Position numbers and translations under genes: made by a program | Notes under the pieces: generated by a model | Databases searched by the model: none | What the model was told of the DNA's origin: nothing | Seen by the model: only the letters and a program-made list of their open reading frames with translations | From: CAYGWX01 sp964353855 [NCBI: uncultured bacterium] | GTDB taxonomy: Bacteria; Edwardsbacteria; CAYGWX01 | Assembly (NCBI GenBank): GCA_964353855.1 | Contig: CAYGWX010000001.1 | Span: 63,504-127,503 of the forward strand | Direction: 5' to 3' | Length of the DNA stretch: 64,000 nucleotides | Shown: one piece after another, positions 34,201 through 41,805 of the stretch | Layout: each line of letters begins with the position of its first letter | How positions within the stretch are numbered: the stretch's first letter is position 1

Positions 34201-36309
34201 GCCCTGACGATTGACGAGAGCGGAATGGCGCGCACCGCAAGCCGCAAGTTGGTGGTCGCGCAAAAGATCTACGAAATCGCCACCCGCGAGCATGGCATCC
34301 TTCCGGACGCGCTGATCTTCGACGCCCTGACCTTCACGCTGGCCACCGGAGACCCGGAGGCCGCCAACGCCGCGGTCGAGACCCTGGAGGGCATCCGGCG
34401 CATCAAGGCCGCCCTGCCCGGCGTCCTGACGTCGTTAGGCGTTTCGAACGTCTCCTACGGGTTCAAACCCGCCGCCCGCTGGGTATTGAACAGCGTATTT
34501 CTCTATCATGCTGTGGAAGCCGGCCTCGACATGGCCATCGTCAACCCCAAGCAGGTTACCCCGTATGCCGAGATCCCCACCGACCAGCGCGAACTGGCCG
34601 AGGACCTCCTCTTCAACCGCCGGCCCGACGCGACCGCCCGCTTCATCGGCTTTTATGAGGGCGCGAAATCAAGGCGGGCGGCGCCCTCCGATCCGACCGC
34701 AGGCCTGTCTCCAGCCGAGCGCCTGCACTGGCGCATCCTGCACCGCAAACCCGAGGGCGCACAGGCCGACGTGGACGCCTTGGTCGTCGATGGCGTGCGC
34801 GAAAAAACCGGCCGGGCCGATTTCACCACCGAGCCCGGCTACCGCTACCCCAACGCGGACACCTCGGCTATCGCCGTGCACATCCTTAACCACATCCTTC
34901 TGCCGGCGATGAAAGAGGTCGGTGAAAAGTTCAGCTCGGGCGAGCTCATCCTGCCCTTCGTGTTGCAATCGGCGGAGACTATGAAGGAGACCGTGGCACA
35001 CTTGGAGAAGTATCTGGAAAGGACCGAAGGCATCAGCAAAGGCAAGGTCCTGTTGGCCACGGTATACGGCGACGTTCATGACATCGGCAAGAACCTGATC
35101 AGGACGATCCTGGTGAACAACGGCTATCGCGTGCACGACCTGGGCAAGCAGGTGCCGGTCAACGTCATCGTTGACCAAGCGGTCGAGTTCCAAGCCGACG
35201 CGATCGGCTTGTCCGCGTTGCTCGTCTCGACCTCGCGCCAGATGCCGCTCGTCGTCCGCGAACTGCACCGGCGGGGCCTGGCCATCCCCGTCCTGGTCGG
35301 CGGTGCGGCCATCAACCGCAGCTTCGGCTACGACATCGTGTACGCCCAAGAGGACCGCCCTTACGCCGGCGGCGTCTTCTACTGCAAGGACGCTTTCGAG
35401 GGCTTGGGGTGCGTTGACCGCCTGGTCAACCCGGCAACGCGGAAGCTGTTGCTCGATAGCGAGCGTAAGGCGGCCCAGGAGCACCGCCGTCCATCCGCCG
35501 CGGAAAAGCCCGTCGCCGCTGCCCGCTCCTCGGTCGTAGTCCGGGCCGAGGACGTACCCAAGCCGCCTTTCTGGGGCGCCCGTCCGCTGGCGACCCTGCC
35601 GATCGAGGAGGTCTTCACCCATCTCGACGAGAAGAAGCTCTTCCGGATGTCTTGGGGAGCGAAGAGCAAGCTCGGCGCGGAGTGGGAAAAATTGCGCAAG
35701 GAGTTCGGCGCGAGGCTGGAGCGCATGAAAAAGGAAGCCCTCGCAGAGCACTGGTTCGCACCTCAGGCGGTGTACGGGTATTTTCCCGCTCAGTCCGATG
35801 GCAACGACTTGCTTATCTTTGATCCCAAAGACCCGAAAGAGATGCTCGTCCGCTTTGCGTTCCCGCGCCAGATGAGCGGGGAACACCTTTGTCTGGCGGA
35901 CTTTTTCCTTCCCGCCGGCTCGCCCCAGCCCGACGTCGCCGCGTTCCAGGTCGTCACCCTGGGCTCTGCAGCGACCGAACGTTTCGACGCCATGGACAAG
36001 CACAGCAAGTACAGCGAAGCCTATTTCTTTCACGGGCTGGCGGCGCAGACCGCCGAGGCGGCGACGGAGTACTTGTTCGAATGTATCCAAAGGGAGCTGG
36101 GTCTCCCCGGCCATCGCGGCAAGCGCTATGCCTGGGGTTTCGGCGCGCTGCCCAACGTGGACGAGCACCGCAAGGTGTTCAGCCTACTTCCCGCCGAGAG
36201 GGAGCTGGGGATGAGTCTGACTTCGGCGGGTCAACTGCTTCCCGAGCAATCCACAACCGCCCTCGTGGTCCACCACCCCGCAGCCCTCTACTTCACCACG
36301 GAACCTTAG
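31279..36309 (+). CDS. MTHFR C-domain + MetF + MetH (cobalamin-dependent methionine synthase) fusion
   Basis: 1676 residues in one frame. Residues 1-150: an MTHFR_C-type Cys-rich domain (CRMCGNC, CPMEC, GPCGG, WYRIYERAGWMG). About 177-471: a methylenetetrahydrofolate reductase TIM barrel. About 519-828: a homocysteine S-methyltransferase domain (VFDGGMGTSIQKHNL) with zinc cysteines in INCSTGP and GGCCGTTPEH. About 850-1118: a pterin-binding barrel (LIGERLNAQGSKRMKQLL). About 1140-1385: the cobalamin cap and Rossmann domain with the base-off His motif GDVHDIGKN (near 1263). About 1427-1674: an activation-like domain (SEAYFFHGLAAQTAEAATEY; RYAWGFGALPNVDEHRK) diverged from the E. coli form. This would couple CH2-THF reduction to methyl transfer to homocysteine in one chain. 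GGAGG precedes the ATG. Confidence 0.92.
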   Translation: MPGLTPGRRFQPAYASFVRQPAAERLLAFVERQTKGLLFGCRMCGNCLLQETAFICPMECPKGLRNGPCGGSTPEGCYVDPSRPCLWYRIYERAGWMGREDRLMEVLPPLDWSRVGRDTWSGVLQAIRRRGCGKALATVFASRERRREFWNGLFYEVRQPDWWQGDDQPHPALPHRPVSRLEGKLAAGQFVVTSEVAPPLSVAPQELVVTLKLLRDHIDAANFTDSPSATPRMSSLACSAIAIAQGVEPVMQIAARDRTRMGLQAEILGAAALGLRNVLCLTGDHPVLGPAPQGRMDIWDLDSLQMLWILRRMRDAKQYLDGRPIKTPPALFLGAAASPSASTPGIQALRELKKSHAGAQFFQSNLVYDIEGFERYLEALDKAGVLGRTPLLAGITPLSSAKAAQAIARVPGVKIPRALIERLERLAKPQEEGVQIALEIIDKVRRLPGVSGIHLMAVGWELIVPRLVREAGLKEPRTGQAGKAEGEAAAAPTKPRALLRPTPEPPRPHTDRRYLDALAEKIVVFDGGMGTSIQKHNLTPADFGSERYAGCYDYLVIQKPEVIEAIHASYLEAGCDVIETCTFRSNRLTLAEHGLEDRVPEINRAAAALARRVADRFAARGQRRFVAGSIGPSGILPSSSDPEMSKISFGDLADVFSEQAEALISGGCDVLLIETAQDMLEVKAAIMGVQRAFATTGKRIPLQVQVTLDATGRMLLGTDIAAVLATLERMPVDVLGINCSTGPEQMHAPLAYLGENSSRPISCLPNAGLPLNVDGQAVYPLLADDFARDLADFVERFGLNAAGGCCGTTPEHIRQLVERLAGKKPRARTHRPLPLVSSGITVASLIQDPAPMLIGERLNAQGSKRMKQLLLAEDWDGIAALAREQIDGGAHTLDVCVAMTERRDEAYLMSQVVRKLSQTVEAPLVIDTTEVEVLEASLQAAPGRIIANAVNMENGRQRVDAMLPLVRDYGAAAIALTIDESGMARTASRKLVVAQKIYEIATREHGILPDALIFDALTFTLATGDPEAANAAVETLEGIRRIKAALPGVLTSLGVSNVSYGFKPAARWVLNSVFLYHAVEAGLDMAIVNPKQVTPYAEIPTDQRELAEDLLFNRRPDATARFIGFYEGAKSRRAAPSDPTAGLSPAERLHWRILHRKPEGAQADVDALVVDGVREKTGRADFTTEPGYRYPNADTSAIAVHILNHILLPAMKEVGEKFSSGELILPFVLQSAETMKETVAHLEKYLERTEGISKGKVLLATVYGDVHDIGKNLIRTILVNNGYRVHDLGKQVPVNVIVDQAVEFQADAIGLSALLVSTSRQMPLVVRELHRRGLAIPVLVGGAAINRSFGYDIVYAQEDRPYAGGVFYCKDAFEGLGCVDRLVNPATRKLLLDSERKAAQEHRRPSAAEKPVAAARSSVVVRAEDVPKPPFWGARPLATLPIEEVFTHLDEKKLFRMSWGAKSKLGAEWEKLRKEFGARLERMKKEALAEHWFAPQAVYGYFPAQSDGNDLLIFDPKDPKEMLVRFAFPRQMSGEHLCLADFFLPAGSPQPDVAAFQVVTLGSAATERFDAMDKHSKYSEAYFFHGLAAQTAEAATEYLFECIQRELGLPGHRGKRYAWGFGALPNVDEHRKVFSLLPAERELGMSLTSAGQLLPEQSTTALVVHHPAALYFTTEP

Positions 36310-36581
36310 GAGCCGCCAGGACCGACGGGGATGCAGAAGCCCTGAAACTAAAAAAATCTTGGAAGCTATTGAGGGCTGCGTGGGAGTGATCATAAACCCT
36401 GAAGAAGCATGGTGACCTGGAGAAGGCGCTACGGGTTTTGTTCCGGGACTGGTCTATGGGCCTGAATGGGCAAGGAAACCTCGGCGGGAGGAGCGGGTCG
36501 TTGAAAGAGATGGCTTCGGGTGAACATCGCCAGACCCCTTTTGCGGTTAAGCCTTTTCCTCGGTCAGCATAGGACCTCCGA

Positions 36582-37376
36582 TTGAACGACTTTAGAACTT
36601 ATGGCCGACCGCCTTTCAGGGCAGCGGTCGTCCACGGCGGGCCGGGCGCGGCCGGGGAGATGGCCCCGGTGGCACGGGAGCTCGCCTCCAACCGAGGGGT
36701 CCTGGAGCCTCTGCAGACCGCGGGCTCTGTGGCCGGACAGGTCGAGGAGCTCAAAACCATCCTGGAGGAGAACGGCGACCTGCCCGTTACTTTAATCGGG
36801 TACTCCTGGGGGGCTTGGCTCAGTCTAATACTCACAGCCAACTGTTTTTCCTGTGTCAAGAAACTGATTCTCGTCAGCAGCGGTCCTTTTGAGGAAAAGT
36901 ATGTGCCCAGGCTTCTGGAGACGAGATTAAACCGTCTCAGCGAGATAGAACGCGTGGAATTCCAAGCGGCCTTCCAGGCTTTAACAGATTCCACAACGAA
37001 GGACAAAGACGCAGCATTGGCCCGGCTTGGTGCCTTAGTCGCCAAGACCGATTCGTACGATCCGATGCCTCATGAATCCAATGAAACCAACATGGTCGAC
37101 GGTTCGGGGGATGTCTTTCACGACGTCTGGATAGAAGCCGCGGAGCTGAGAAGAAGCGGAAAGCTCCTGGAATACGCCAGGCAGGTCCGCTGCCCGGTCG
37201 TGGCCATCCACGGGGACTACGACCCCCATCCGGCAGAAGGGGTGCAAAAGCCCCTGTCCGCTGCTCTCCAGGACTTCCGATTCCACCTCCTCGAACACTG
37301 CGGGCACACGCCCTGGATGGAAAAGCAAGCGAGAGAGAAATTTTACCGGACCCTTAAGAATGAATTGAAACCGTAA
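36582..37376 (+). CDS. Alpha/beta-fold hydrolase
   Basis: 264 residues from a TTG at 36582. The oxyanion block is AAVVHGGPGAAGEM, the nucleophile elbow GYSWGAW (Ser near 82), the acid region HGDYDPHPAEG, and the catalytic His lies in LEHCGHTPWMEK. The family covers esterases, peptidases and related enzymes; the substrate is unknown. An upstream start is not available in frame, and the duplicated remnant at 31106 also begins with TTG at the same residue, which supports this start. The 272-bp gap from the methionine synthase holds no gene or obvious promoter, so co-transcription is possible. Confidence 0.83.
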   Translation: MNDFRTYGRPPFRAAVVHGGPGAAGEMAPVARELASNRGVLEPLQTAGSVAGQVEELKTILEENGDLPVTLIGYSWGAWLSLILTANCFSCVKKLILVSSGPFEEKYVPRLLETRLNRLSEIERVEFQAAFQALTDSTTKDKDAALARLGALVAKTDSYDPMPHESNETNMVDGSGDVFHDVWIEAAELRRSGKLLEYARQVRCPVVAIHGDYDPHPAEGVQKPLSAALQDFRFHLLEHCGHTPWMEKQAREKFYRTLKNELKP

Positions 37377-37407
37377 CTGTATTGCAGCTTTTTGCTGGTC
37401 TCCGACA

Positions 37408-37457
37408 CCCCTCCCGTTCAGGTTGACCTGAAGGGAGGGTTTGTGATATAGTAAAAG
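37408..37457 (+). promoter_or_regulatory. Palindromic promoter element, copy 2
   Basis: The 7-bp arms CCCTCCC and GGGAGGG flank the perfect inner palindrome TTCAGGT-TG-ACCTGAA. TTGACC (37423-37428) lies inside the palindrome; an 18-bp spacer and TATAGT (37447-37452) follow. It sits downstream of the hydrolase and about 130 bp upstream of the glycosyltransferase start. Confidence 0.85.
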
Positions 37458-37582
37458 GTAAGAAAACGGGTGAGAGAATGGGCGGGTGACAAAATGAGAC
37501 TTATTGGGGATGGCAAAGGCGTTCACCGGAGCAACCGCCCTTTTGCGTTAGTGGGCTAAGGGGTAAATAAAAAGAAAGCCGG

Positions 37583-39895
37583 TTGTCAGATAAAGAGATA
37601 TCCGTTATGGATCACAGTTTAACTAATCCAACACTCAAACGCATTGCGTTCATCGGCAATTACCTGCCGCGCCAGTGCGGCATCGCCACGTTCACCAGCG
37701 ATCTCTGCGAGGCGATCGCGGCCGCCTACGATGACACGACCTGCATCGCCCTGCCGGTCAACGACACCGAGGACGGCTACGCGTATCCCGCCCGGGTGCG
37801 GTTCGAGCTGACCGAGAAGGACATCGACTCCTACCGCCGGGCCGCCGACTTTCTGAACATCAACAACGTCGACCTGGTCTGCCTACAGCACGAATACGGC
37901 ATCTTCGGAGGGCGGGTGGGCAGCCACATCCTGGCGCTGCTGCGGGAACTGCGCATGCCGGTCGTCACGACCCTGCACACCATCCTGCGCGATCCCGACC
38001 CCGATCAGCAACGGGTGCTGGAGGAGGTCGCCGCCCTGTCCGACCGGCTGGTCGTGATGAGCGAACGCGGCGCGGAATTTCTGCAGAAGGTCTACCGGGT
38101 CCGGCCGGAGAAGATCGATCTGATCCCGCACGGCATCCCGGACGTGCCCTTCGTGGATCCGAGCTTCCACAAAGACCTGTTCGGGGTCGAGGGCAAGATC
38201 GTCCTGCTCAGCTTCGGGCTGCTCTCAGCGAACAAAGGGATCGAGTACGTCATCGCCGCCCTGCCCGCCATTCTGGCCCGCTATCCGAACGTGGTCTACA
38301 TCATCCTCGGGGCGACCCACCCCCACGTCGTGCGGAATGAAGGCGAAACGTACCGGCTGTCCCTGCAATGGCTGGCCCAGGAGAAAGGCGTGGAAGGCCA
38401 GGTGATCTTCTACAACCGCTTCGTCAGCCTGGAGGAGCTCGTCGAGTTCATCAGCGCGGCAGACATCTATATCACGCCCTATCTCGACGTGAAGCAGATC
38501 ACCTCCGGCACGCTGGCCTACACCCTGGGGGCGGGCAAGGCCGTGATCTCAACGCCGTATTGGTATGCCGAAGAGATGCTGGCCGAGGGACGGGGAGCGC
38601 TGGTGCCCTTCCGCGATCCCGCGGCGCTTGCCGAGCAGGTGATCGCCCTCCTGGACAACGAGTCCAAGCGCCACGCCATGCGCAAGCGGGCTTATCTGTT
38701 CGGACGGGAGATGGTCTGGGCCCAGGTGGCGCGCCGTTATATGGTGAGCTTCAAACGCGCCCGCGCCGAACACCGGCATTTCACGCCCCCGGGCTTCGCG
38801 GTCAAGCCGCTCGACAAACGTCCAGGCGAGCTGCCCCCGCTCAAACTCGATCACCTGCGCCAGATGACCGACGAAACCGGGATGCTGCAACACGCCATCT
38901 TCACGGTGCCCAATTATCGCGAGGGCTATACCACCGACGACAACGCCCGGGCGCTGATGGTCAGCGCTCTCCTGGAGGCCCTGGGCAACGGCGAAGCCTT
39001 GGCCCTGGCCTCCCGTTATCTCGCGTTCCTCTGGTATGCCTTCAATCCCGAGACCGGGCGCTTGCGCAACGTCATGGATTATCAGCGCCACTGGCTGGAA
39101 GAAGGCGGCTCCGACGACAGCCACGGCCGCGCGATGTGGGCGCTGGGCACCGTGCTCGGCCGCTCCAACACCCCGACGCTGCAGAGCATGGCTGGCCGGG
39201 TATTCGAACAGGCCTTACCTGCCATTCTCGAAACGACCAGCCCGCGGGCCTGGGCCTTTGCGCTCATCGGCGTCCACGAGTACCTGCAGCGGTTCGCCGG
39301 GGACCGACGGGCCAGCCAGGTCCGGGAAGAATTGGCCGGGCGGCTGCTGGGGTTGTATCAAAGCCACCGCTCGGACGATTGGCGCTGGTTCGAGGAAGGG
39401 CTGACCTACTGCAACGCCGCACTGCCGCATGCCTTGCTGATGTGCGGCCAATCCATGACGAATCATGCGATGGCCGAGGCCGGCCTGGAGTCGCTCTGTT
39501 GGCTGGCCGATGTGCAGCACACCGACGGGGAGGGGGAGCATTTCGTCCCGATCGGATCCAATGGTTTTTATCCGCGGGGCGGCGAGCGGGCGCGGTTCGA
39601 CCAACAGCCTGTGGAGGCTCAAACCATGGTCTCCGCCTGCCTCGAAGCCCACCGAATCACCGGCGACAACCGCTGGCGCAAGGAAGCCCAGCTGGCCTTC
39701 GAGTGGTTCCTGGGACGCAACGACCTGAACCTACCGGTTTACGACCCCACGACGGGCGGTTGCCGGGACGGACTGCACCCTGACCGCCCGAACGAGAATC
39801 AGGGGGCGGAGTCCACCCTGGCCTTCCTTCAGGCTCTGCTGGAGCTTCGCCTGGCTGAGAACGATCTTCCACCTGTGGAGGCACAATCGAAATGA
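37583..39895 (+). CDS. GT4-type glycosyltransferase fused to an alpha/alpha-toroid domain
   Basis: 770 residues from TTG 37583; the ATG at 37607 (residue 9) is an equally plausible start. Residues about 18-390 form a GT-B transferase: N-terminal IAFIGNYLPRQCGIATFTSD, then VCLQHEYGIFGG, DLIPHGIPDVPF, FGLLSANKGIEYVI, and ITPYLDVKQITSGTLAYTLG at the sugar-nucleotide site. Residues about 415-755 form a helical-toroid region (YTTDDNARALMVSALLEALG; DDSHGRAMWALGT; WFEEGLTYCNAALPHALL), as in glycoside-hydrolase-like barrels. Such proteins are often found beside GH130 genes, as here (4-bp overlap), so a role in mannose-containing glycan synthesis or turnover is inferred. Confidence 0.88.
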   Translation: MSDKEISVMDHSLTNPTLKRIAFIGNYLPRQCGIATFTSDLCEAIAAAYDDTTCIALPVNDTEDGYAYPARVRFELTEKDIDSYRRAADFLNINNVDLVCLQHEYGIFGGRVGSHILALLRELRMPVVTTLHTILRDPDPDQQRVLEEVAALSDRLVVMSERGAEFLQKVYRVRPEKIDLIPHGIPDVPFVDPSFHKDLFGVEGKIVLLSFGLLSANKGIEYVIAALPAILARYPNVVYIILGATHPHVVRNEGETYRLSLQWLAQEKGVEGQVIFYNRFVSLEELVEFISAADIYITPYLDVKQITSGTLAYTLGAGKAVISTPYWYAEEMLAEGRGALVPFRDPAALAEQVIALLDNESKRHAMRKRAYLFGREMVWAQVARRYMVSFKRARAEHRHFTPPGFAVKPLDKRPGELPPLKLDHLRQMTDETGMLQHAIFTVPNYREGYTTDDNARALMVSALLEALGNGEALALASRYLAFLWYAFNPETGRLRNVMDYQRHWLEEGGSDDSHGRAMWALGTVLGRSNTPTLQSMAGRVFEQALPAILETTSPRAWAFALIGVHEYLQRFAGDRRASQVREELAGRLLGLYQSHRSDDWRWFEEGLTYCNAALPHALLMCGQSMTNHAMAEAGLESLCWLADVQHTDGEGEHFVPIGSNGFYPRGGERARFDQQPVEAQTMVSACLEAHRITGDNRWRKEAQLAFEWFLGRNDLNLPVYDPTTGGCRDGLHPDRPNENQGAESTLAFLQALLELRLAENDLPPVEAQSK

Positions 39896-40863
39896 GCCGG
39901 CAACACCCCGAACTCTTTCAACGTCACAAGCTCAACCCCATCCTGACCGCCGACCATTGGCCTTATCCGATCAACAGCGTGTTTAACCCCGGTGCGACGC
40001 TGCTACCCGATGGGACCACCCTGCTGTTGTGCCGCGTTGAGGACCGACGCGGACTCTCCCACCTGTGTGCTGCCCGCTCGGCGAACGGCGTGGACGGCTG
40101 GCACATCGACCCCCAACCTACTTTAACGGCCGACCCCGAACGCTTCCCGGAGGAGACCTGGGGAATCGAAGACCCCCGCATCACCTACGTCCCCGAATTG
40201 AAAAAGCATGCCGTCGTCTATACCGCCTATGCCCGCGAAGGTCCCGGGGTGGCCCTGGCCTTCACGGAAGATTTCGCTCGCTACGAACGCTATGGACTGA
40301 TCATGCAGCCCGAAGATAAAGATGCGGCCTTGTTTCCTCGCCGGATCAGCGGCCAGTGGGCTTTGATCCACCGCCCGGTCGGTGCGCTCGGCGCGCACAT
40401 GTGGATCTCCTACTCGTCCAACCTGCGGCACTGGGGCAGTCACAAGTTGATGCTGGAAGCCCGGCTGGGCGGGTGGTGGGACGCGAACAGAATAGGACTC
40501 TCACCCCCGCCTATCGAAACCCCGCAGGGTTGGCTGGTGATTTACCACGGAGTACGACAGAACGCCGCCGGCTCCATTTACCGACTCGGACTCGCCCTGT
40601 TCGATCTGAGCACACCGGAACGTTGCCTTAAGCGCAGCGACGAGTGGGTCTTCGGCCCGGAGGAACCCTACGAGCGGCGCGGGGACGTGGACCACGTCGT
40701 CTTTCCCTGCGGCTACACCCTGGCCCCGGACGGCGACACCCTCCACCTGTATTACGGCGCGGCGGATTCGAGCATCGCCCTGGCCACCGGTAGCGTTCGT
40801 GCCCTGCTGGATTGGCTGGGCAGGGAAGATAAAGAACCTACGACAGAAAGCATTAGGCAGTAG
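39892..40863 (+). CDS. GH130-family glycosidase/phosphorylase (mannoside phosphorylase-like)
   Basis: 323 residues, a five-bladed propeller family. The N-terminal motif LNPILTADHWPYPINSVFNP, then EDRRGLSHLC, WGIEDPRITYVPELKKHAV (Asp in the EDPR block is the family catalytic acid), GGWWDANRIGLSPPPIETPQ and WLVIYHG are visible. Members phosphorolyse or hydrolyse beta-mannosides; the linkage cannot be told from the sequence. The ATG overlaps the glycosyltransferase stop (ATGA), which implies coupled expression. Confidence 0.9.
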   Translation: MSRQHPELFQRHKLNPILTADHWPYPINSVFNPGATLLPDGTTLLLCRVEDRRGLSHLCAARSANGVDGWHIDPQPTLTADPERFPEETWGIEDPRITYVPELKKHAVVYTAYAREGPGVALAFTEDFARYERYGLIMQPEDKDAALFPRRISGQWALIHRPVGALGAHMWISYSSNLRHWGSHKLMLEARLGGWWDANRIGLSPPPIETPQGWLVIYHGVRQNAAGSIYRLGLALFDLSTPERCLKRSDEWVFGPEEPYERRGDVDHVVFPCGYTLAPDGDTLHLYYGAADSSIALATGSVRALLDWLGREDKEPTTESIRQ

Positions 40864-40903
40864 ACAGACGGCCTAAACAGACGGACAACTCGAGTCATCG
40901 TAA

Positions 40904-40952
40904 CCCTCCCGTTCAGGTTGACCTGAAGGGAGGGTTTGTGATATAGTAAAAG
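40904..40952 (+). promoter_or_regulatory. Palindromic promoter element, copy 3
   Basis: Outer arms CCCTCCC (40904-40910) and GGGAGGG (40928-40934) flank TTCAGGTTGACCTGAA (40912-40927). TTGACC (40918-40923), an 18-bp spacer and TATAGT (40942-40947) follow, then AAAAGGAC. It precedes the MBL-fold gene by about 45 bp and is nearly identical to copy 2. Confidence 0.85.
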
Positions 40953-40996
40953 GACTTCTTGTAAAACTCAAGCGGACAAAGCCCAAAGGAGTATAA

Positions 40997-41677
40997 CTGA
41001 TCAAGGCAACCTGGTTTGGCCATTCGTGCTGGACGGTGGAGGGGGGCGGGCACTCGCTCATCATTGACCCCTACCTGTCCGGTAATCCGCTAGCCACCAA
41101 GAAGGCAGAGGACATCCAGGCCGACTTCATCGTCATCACCCACGGGCACGGGGACCACGTGGGGGACGCGCTGGCGATTGCCAAAAGGAACAAGGCCCTC
41201 ATCATCGCCAATTACGAGATCGTGGTCTGGTGTCAGAACCAGGGAGCGCAGGGGCATCCCCTGCACATCGGGGGCAGCGCGGCCTTCCCGTTCGGGCGGG
41301 CCAAGCTGACTATCGCGCACCACGGGTCGGCCCTGCCGGACGGGAGCTACGGAGGAAACCCCTGTGGGGTCGTGTTGGAGATCGAAGGCAAGCGGATCTA
41401 CCACACTGGGGACACGGGCCTGTTCTACGACATGAAGCTCATCGGGGAGGACGGGCTGGACCTGGCCTTCCTGCCCATCGGGGACAACTTCACGATGGGG
41501 ATCCCGGACGCGGTCAAGGGGGCCAAGCTGCTGGGCGCGGAAGTCGTCATTCCCATGCACTACAACACCTTCGACCTGGTCAAGGCCGACCCCGAGGAGT
41601 TCAAGAAGAAGGTGGAGAAAGAGGTCCCGGGGACGAGGTGCGTGGTGCTGAAACCCGGAGAGTCGTATTCGCTGTAA
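40997..41677 (+). CDS. UPF0173-like metallo-beta-lactamase-fold hydrolase, probable CTG start
   Basis: About 226 residues if it starts at CTG 40997. The N-terminus then reads MIKATWFGHSCWTVEGGGHS, the usual family start, with AAAGGAG six bases upstream. The GTG at 41036 would remove the first strand and its GHS motif. The metal motif is THGHGDHVGD (HxHxDH), with further ligands in IAHHGS, HTGDTGLF and IPMHYNTF. Family members are metal-dependent hydrolases of uncertain substrate. It is driven by promoter copy 3. Confidence 0.85.
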   Translation: MIKATWFGHSCWTVEGGGHSLIIDPYLSGNPLATKKAEDIQADFIVITHGHGDHVGDALAIAKRNKALIIANYEIVVWCQNQGAQGHPLHIGGSAAFPFGRAKLTIAHHGSALPDGSYGGNPCGVVLEIEGKRIYHTGDTGLFYDMKLIGEDGLDLAFLPIGDNFTMGIPDAVKGAKLLGAEVVIPMHYNTFDLVKADPEEFKKKVEKEVPGTRCVVLKPGESYSL

Positions 41678-41805
41678 CCAAATAAAAATATTAGAGTTAT
41701 AGCTGTCCACTTCCGAAATCGGATTGGCTTAGGCCGATTTTAGAAACTCTTATCCCGGCCCGGCGTATTATGGGGTAAGACTGAGGATAATAAAAGGAGG
41801 ATGAG

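Noticed and set aside
40904-40940. Reading the palindromic element as a Rho-independent terminator
   Set aside because: The stem is followed by TTTGTGATATAG rather than a T tract, and the -35/-10 spacing is constant in the three intact copies, so a promoter fits better. A minor terminator role is not excluded.
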